DNA from: Micrococcaceae bacterium UBA7136
GTDB lineage: Bacteria; Actinomycetota; Actinomycetes; Actinomycetales; Micrococcaceae
Assembly (NCBI GenBank): GCA_002492045.1
Contig: DKXC01000123.1
Location: forward strand, 1 to 7,058
Direction: 5' to 3'
DNA length: 7,058 nt
The stretch's first letter is position 1; each line of letters opens with the position of its first letter. Shown in pieces: positions 5,538 through 7,058 of the stretch. The notes beneath the pieces are model-generated. The model saw nothing but the letters and a program-made list of their open reading frames with translations. It was not told where the DNA came from and searched no databases. A program made the position numbers and the translations under genes.

Positions 5538-5611
5538 TAGGGCCTGCGGGGCTTGAACCCGCGACCAAGGGATTATGAGTCCCCTGCTCTGACCAGCTGA
5601 GCTAAGGCCCC
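5538..5611 (-). tRNA. tRNA with CAU anticodon, probably tRNA-Ile2 (lysidine type), otherwise elongator tRNA-Met
   Basis: 74 nt on the minus strand fold as a cloverleaf. The acceptor stem is GGGGCCT with AGGCCCT. The D arm is GCTC/GAGC, the anticodon loop is CTCATAA, and the T arm is GCGGG/CCCGC with loop TTCAAGC. The discriminator is A and no CCA is encoded. The anticodon arm GGGGA-CTCATAA-TCCCT, including its G-U top pair, and the following TGGTCG closely resemble E. coli tRNA-Ile2 (ileX). In that tRNA TilS converts C34 to lysidine so that it reads AUA. Elongator Met has the same loop, so the identity is a lean, not proof. Initiator Met is excluded: the anticodon stem lacks the three G-C pairs in the initiator pattern and D-arm features differ. 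The first acceptor pair is an unusual G1-U72. Confidence 0.9.
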
Positions 5612-5683
5612 ATAGCAAACAGGCAAGCTGTCCACTAGCCCCCAAGTCTACCTGAAAAAGACGCCTAGAGAAAAGAAGGAAAC

Positions 5684-6889
5684 CTAGCGGCGCTCCCGCA
5701 AAAATTCCTGGTAGAGCTCATCTCCCAGGTAGAGGGACTCAAAGGTCTCCCAGGTTTTCTGGGCTGCATGCCTCTCTACCAGCTGACGGGAGGCCCGTCC
5801 CATCTGCTCCAGCTCCTGGGCAGGCAAATCTAGCAGGGTAGTCAGCTTGTCAGCCAAATCCTGGGCCTGGCCCGGCTCAAAGAGGTAGCCGTTGACGCCT
5901 TCCTGCACCAGGTGGGGCAGGGCCAGGGCGTTGGCCAGCACCACCGGCTTGGAGGCGCTCATGGCCTCCAGGGTCACCAGGGACTGTAGCTCTGCTGTAC
6001 CGGGCTGGCAGAAGATATCGGCCCGCAGGTAGCCGGCCCGCAGCTGTTCATCCGACACATAGCCCAAGAAACGCACCCGACTAGCTATACCCAGGCTAGC
6101 TGCCAGCTCCTGAAGCTCCTCTAGTAGCTCGCCACTACCAGCTACCTCCAGGATGGTCTGCTGGTGACGCTCTGGCAGCAGGGCCAGGGCCCGGATCAGC
6201 AGGTCAATATGCTTCTCTTCGGCCAGGCGTCCAGCAAAGAAGATAATCCGCTCCCCGGGGGTCTTCTGAATCTGCTCGCCAGGGGCCAGCTCGTAATCTG
6301 AGCTTTCAATACCGTTCGAGACCGGTAGAACCGGGCGGCTAAACTTACCGGCCTGCTCCATGGCGTCTGCCCCGATCTGGGTGGGGGTAGTAACCACGGC
6401 GGCCCGGCCCAGTACCTTCCGCATGTCCTTCCAAGAGATCTTCTCAACCAGGTCAATGACAGGCTGAGGGAAGGGCAGGAAGGGAGCAATGTTCTCGGGC
6501 ATAACGTGATTGGTGGCCACCACCCTAATGCCCCGCTTCTGACCGATTCGAGCCAGCACCCGGCCAATAAGGTAGTGGCACTGAATATGGATGACGTCAG
6601 GCTGGATTTCCCGCACCAGGCGGTCAGCCTCAGCGTAGATTTCCCAGGGGAAGTTGAGCCGCATGTAGGGGTGGGTGATGACCTTGTGGGACCGCATCCG
6701 ATGCTCAGTGATGCCGTCTACCATTTGACGGCTGCTGGGGCCCTTCTCTTGCTTGGGGGCCATGACGTGCACCTGGTGACCGCGTGCCAAGAGGGCGTGG
6801 GCCAGACGGGAACCAAACTGGGCGGCGCCGTTGATGTCTGGCGGGTAGGTGTCTGCCCCAATGAGGACGGTCAAGGGCCTGATGGTCAT
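5684..6889 (-). CDS. GT4-family glycosyltransferase (GT-B fold), probable envelope glycolipid or glycan enzyme
   Basis: 401 residues from the ATG at 6889, with AAGGAAGAG (6900-6908) 10 nt upstream. A longer in-frame ATG at 6955 has no RBS and lies next to a hairpin, and its extra 22 residues are a charged run with no domain features. The N-terminal Rossmann domain has ADTYPPDINGAAQFG (12-26), the acceptor-side glycine loop of GT4 enzymes, and NHVMPEN (127-133). The C-terminal donor-binding domain has AGRLAEEK (219-226; Arg221 and Lys226 contact the donor phosphates) and the E-x7-E motif AELQSLVTLEAM (E300, E308). No membrane helix is present, so it should act on the cytoplasmic face of the membrane. 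Similar enzymes transfer glucose or mannose to diacylglycerol or phosphatidylinositol. Which of these applies cannot be decided, so no symbol is given. The tRNA gene starts 72 bp downstream and could be co-transcribed. Confidence 0.9.
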   Translation of the reverse strand: MTIRPLTVLIGADTYPPDINGAAQFGSRLAHALLARGHQVHVMAPKQEKGPSSRQMVDGITEHRMRSHKVITHPYMRLNFPWEIYAEADRLVREIQPDVIHIQCHYLIGRVLARIGQKRGIRVVATNHVMPENIAPFLPFPQPVIDLVEKISWKDMRKVLGRAAVVTTPTQIGADAMEQAGKFSRPVLPVSNGIESSDYELAPGEQIQKTPGERIIFFAGRLAEEKHIDLLIRALALLPERHQQTILEVAGSGELLEELQELAASLGIASRVRFLGYVSDEQLRAGYLRADIFCQPGTAELQSLVTLEAMSASKPVVLANALALPHLVQEGVNGYLFEPGQAQDLADKLTTLLDLPAQELEQMGRASRQLVERHAAQKTWETFESLYLGDELYQEFLRERR

Positions 6890-6960
6890 GGTCTTTTGTC
6901 TCTTCCTTGGCTGCTTATTTTCCCCTACTCTACCCTGTTTAGGCTGTAGGCGCATAAGAG

Positions 6961-7001
6961 AGGAGGGCCCACCATCCAGCTTTCTGAAGGTGGGCCCTCC
7001 T
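6961..7001 (-). terminator. Perfect 13-bp hairpin between the right-edge gene and the glycosyltransferase, probable terminator
   Basis: AGGAGGGCCCACC (6961-6973) and GGTGGGCCCTCCT (6989-7001) are exact complements with a 15-nt loop. It lies about 30 nt downstream (minus strand) of the stop codon at 7033-7035. No U-run follows in either direction, which is often true of actinobacterial terminators, so termination is likely but not certain. It sits at the 5' side of the glycosyltransferase leader, whose promoter should fall within 6890-6960. A TANNNT box, TAGAGT (6927-6932, minus strand), is the best -10 candidate I see, with no clear -35. Confidence 0.65.
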
Positions 7002-7032
7002 GACTATGAAGGGGCTTGTAAGGGCCGGTTTT

Positions 7033-7058
7033 CTAGCGGCGGGTTAGCTTCCGCAGGA
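7033..7058 (-). CDS. C-terminal tail of an unidentified gene entering from the right edge
   Basis: One minus-strand frame reads LRKLTRR and then TAG (7035-7033). The strong hairpin about 30 nt further on supports a real gene end here. Only seven complete codons are visible, so the product cannot be recognised; the basic tail is compatible with many families. Confidence 0.4.

Noticed and set aside
5307..5645. Minus-strand frame of 112 codons spanning the tRNA
   Set aside because: It reads straight through the tRNA and its terminator and overlaps the sortase start.
6506..6949. Open plus-strand frame of 147 codons opposite the glycosyltransferase
   Set aside because: It is a shadow of a clear GT4 coding region, with no domain and no independent support.
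1..7058. CTAG depletion or enrichment
   Set aside because: By eye CTAG occurs close to thirty times, near chance expectation for this length. It is not avoided, unlike in many bacteria, but this alone is not a meaningful signal.
1..7058. CRISPR array, insertion sequence, integrase or phage gene
   Set aside because: No regularly spaced repeats, transposase-like coding or terminal inverted repeats were seen.

Overview
The window looks like chromosomal DNA of a high-GC Gram-positive bacterium (Actinobacteria), most likely of the Micrococcaceae and Rothia-like. This rests on three things: the rpsB N-terminus next to a divergent M23-family gene (a common actinobacterial arrangement), secreted hydrolases carrying LGFP wall repeats, and moderate-to-high GC. 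The genus is an inference; the phylum is well supported.

Layout. At the left edge (1-72, minus) are the first 24 codons of rpsB. A 527-bp gap with several hairpins separates it from a divergent gene at 600-1178 (plus) for a secreted, catalytically degenerate M23 (LytM-like) protein. From there on everything is on the minus strand. Read in the direction of transcription (right to left) it runs: the last codons of an unidentified gene (7033-7058) with a strong hairpin behind it; a GT4 glycosyltransferase (5684-6889); a CAU-anticodon tRNA (5538-5611) with a strong terminator; a class F-like sortase (4559-5413); a secreted alpha/beta-hydrolase with one LGFP repeat (3400-4404); and a secreted subtilisin-like protease with an I9-type propeptide and four LGFP repeats (1175-3319). 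The protease meets the M23 gene tail to tail, with overlapping stop codons.

Biology. Most of the protein genes concern the cell envelope: a probable glycolipid or glycan glycosyltransferase, a membrane sortase, and three exported proteins. The esterase-like protein and the protease share the same C-terminal module, with the same 13-residue offset between its IG and xGxP motifs. I infer that they are held at the same wall site without sortase. Two perfect 7-bp inverted repeats, different in sequence, lie upstream of these two genes and are operator or RNA-hairpin candidates. No transposase, CRISPR array, integrase or phage gene is visible. The least explained part is the structured rpsB/M23 intergenic region, which has a repeated 13-mer that could form alternative hairpins.
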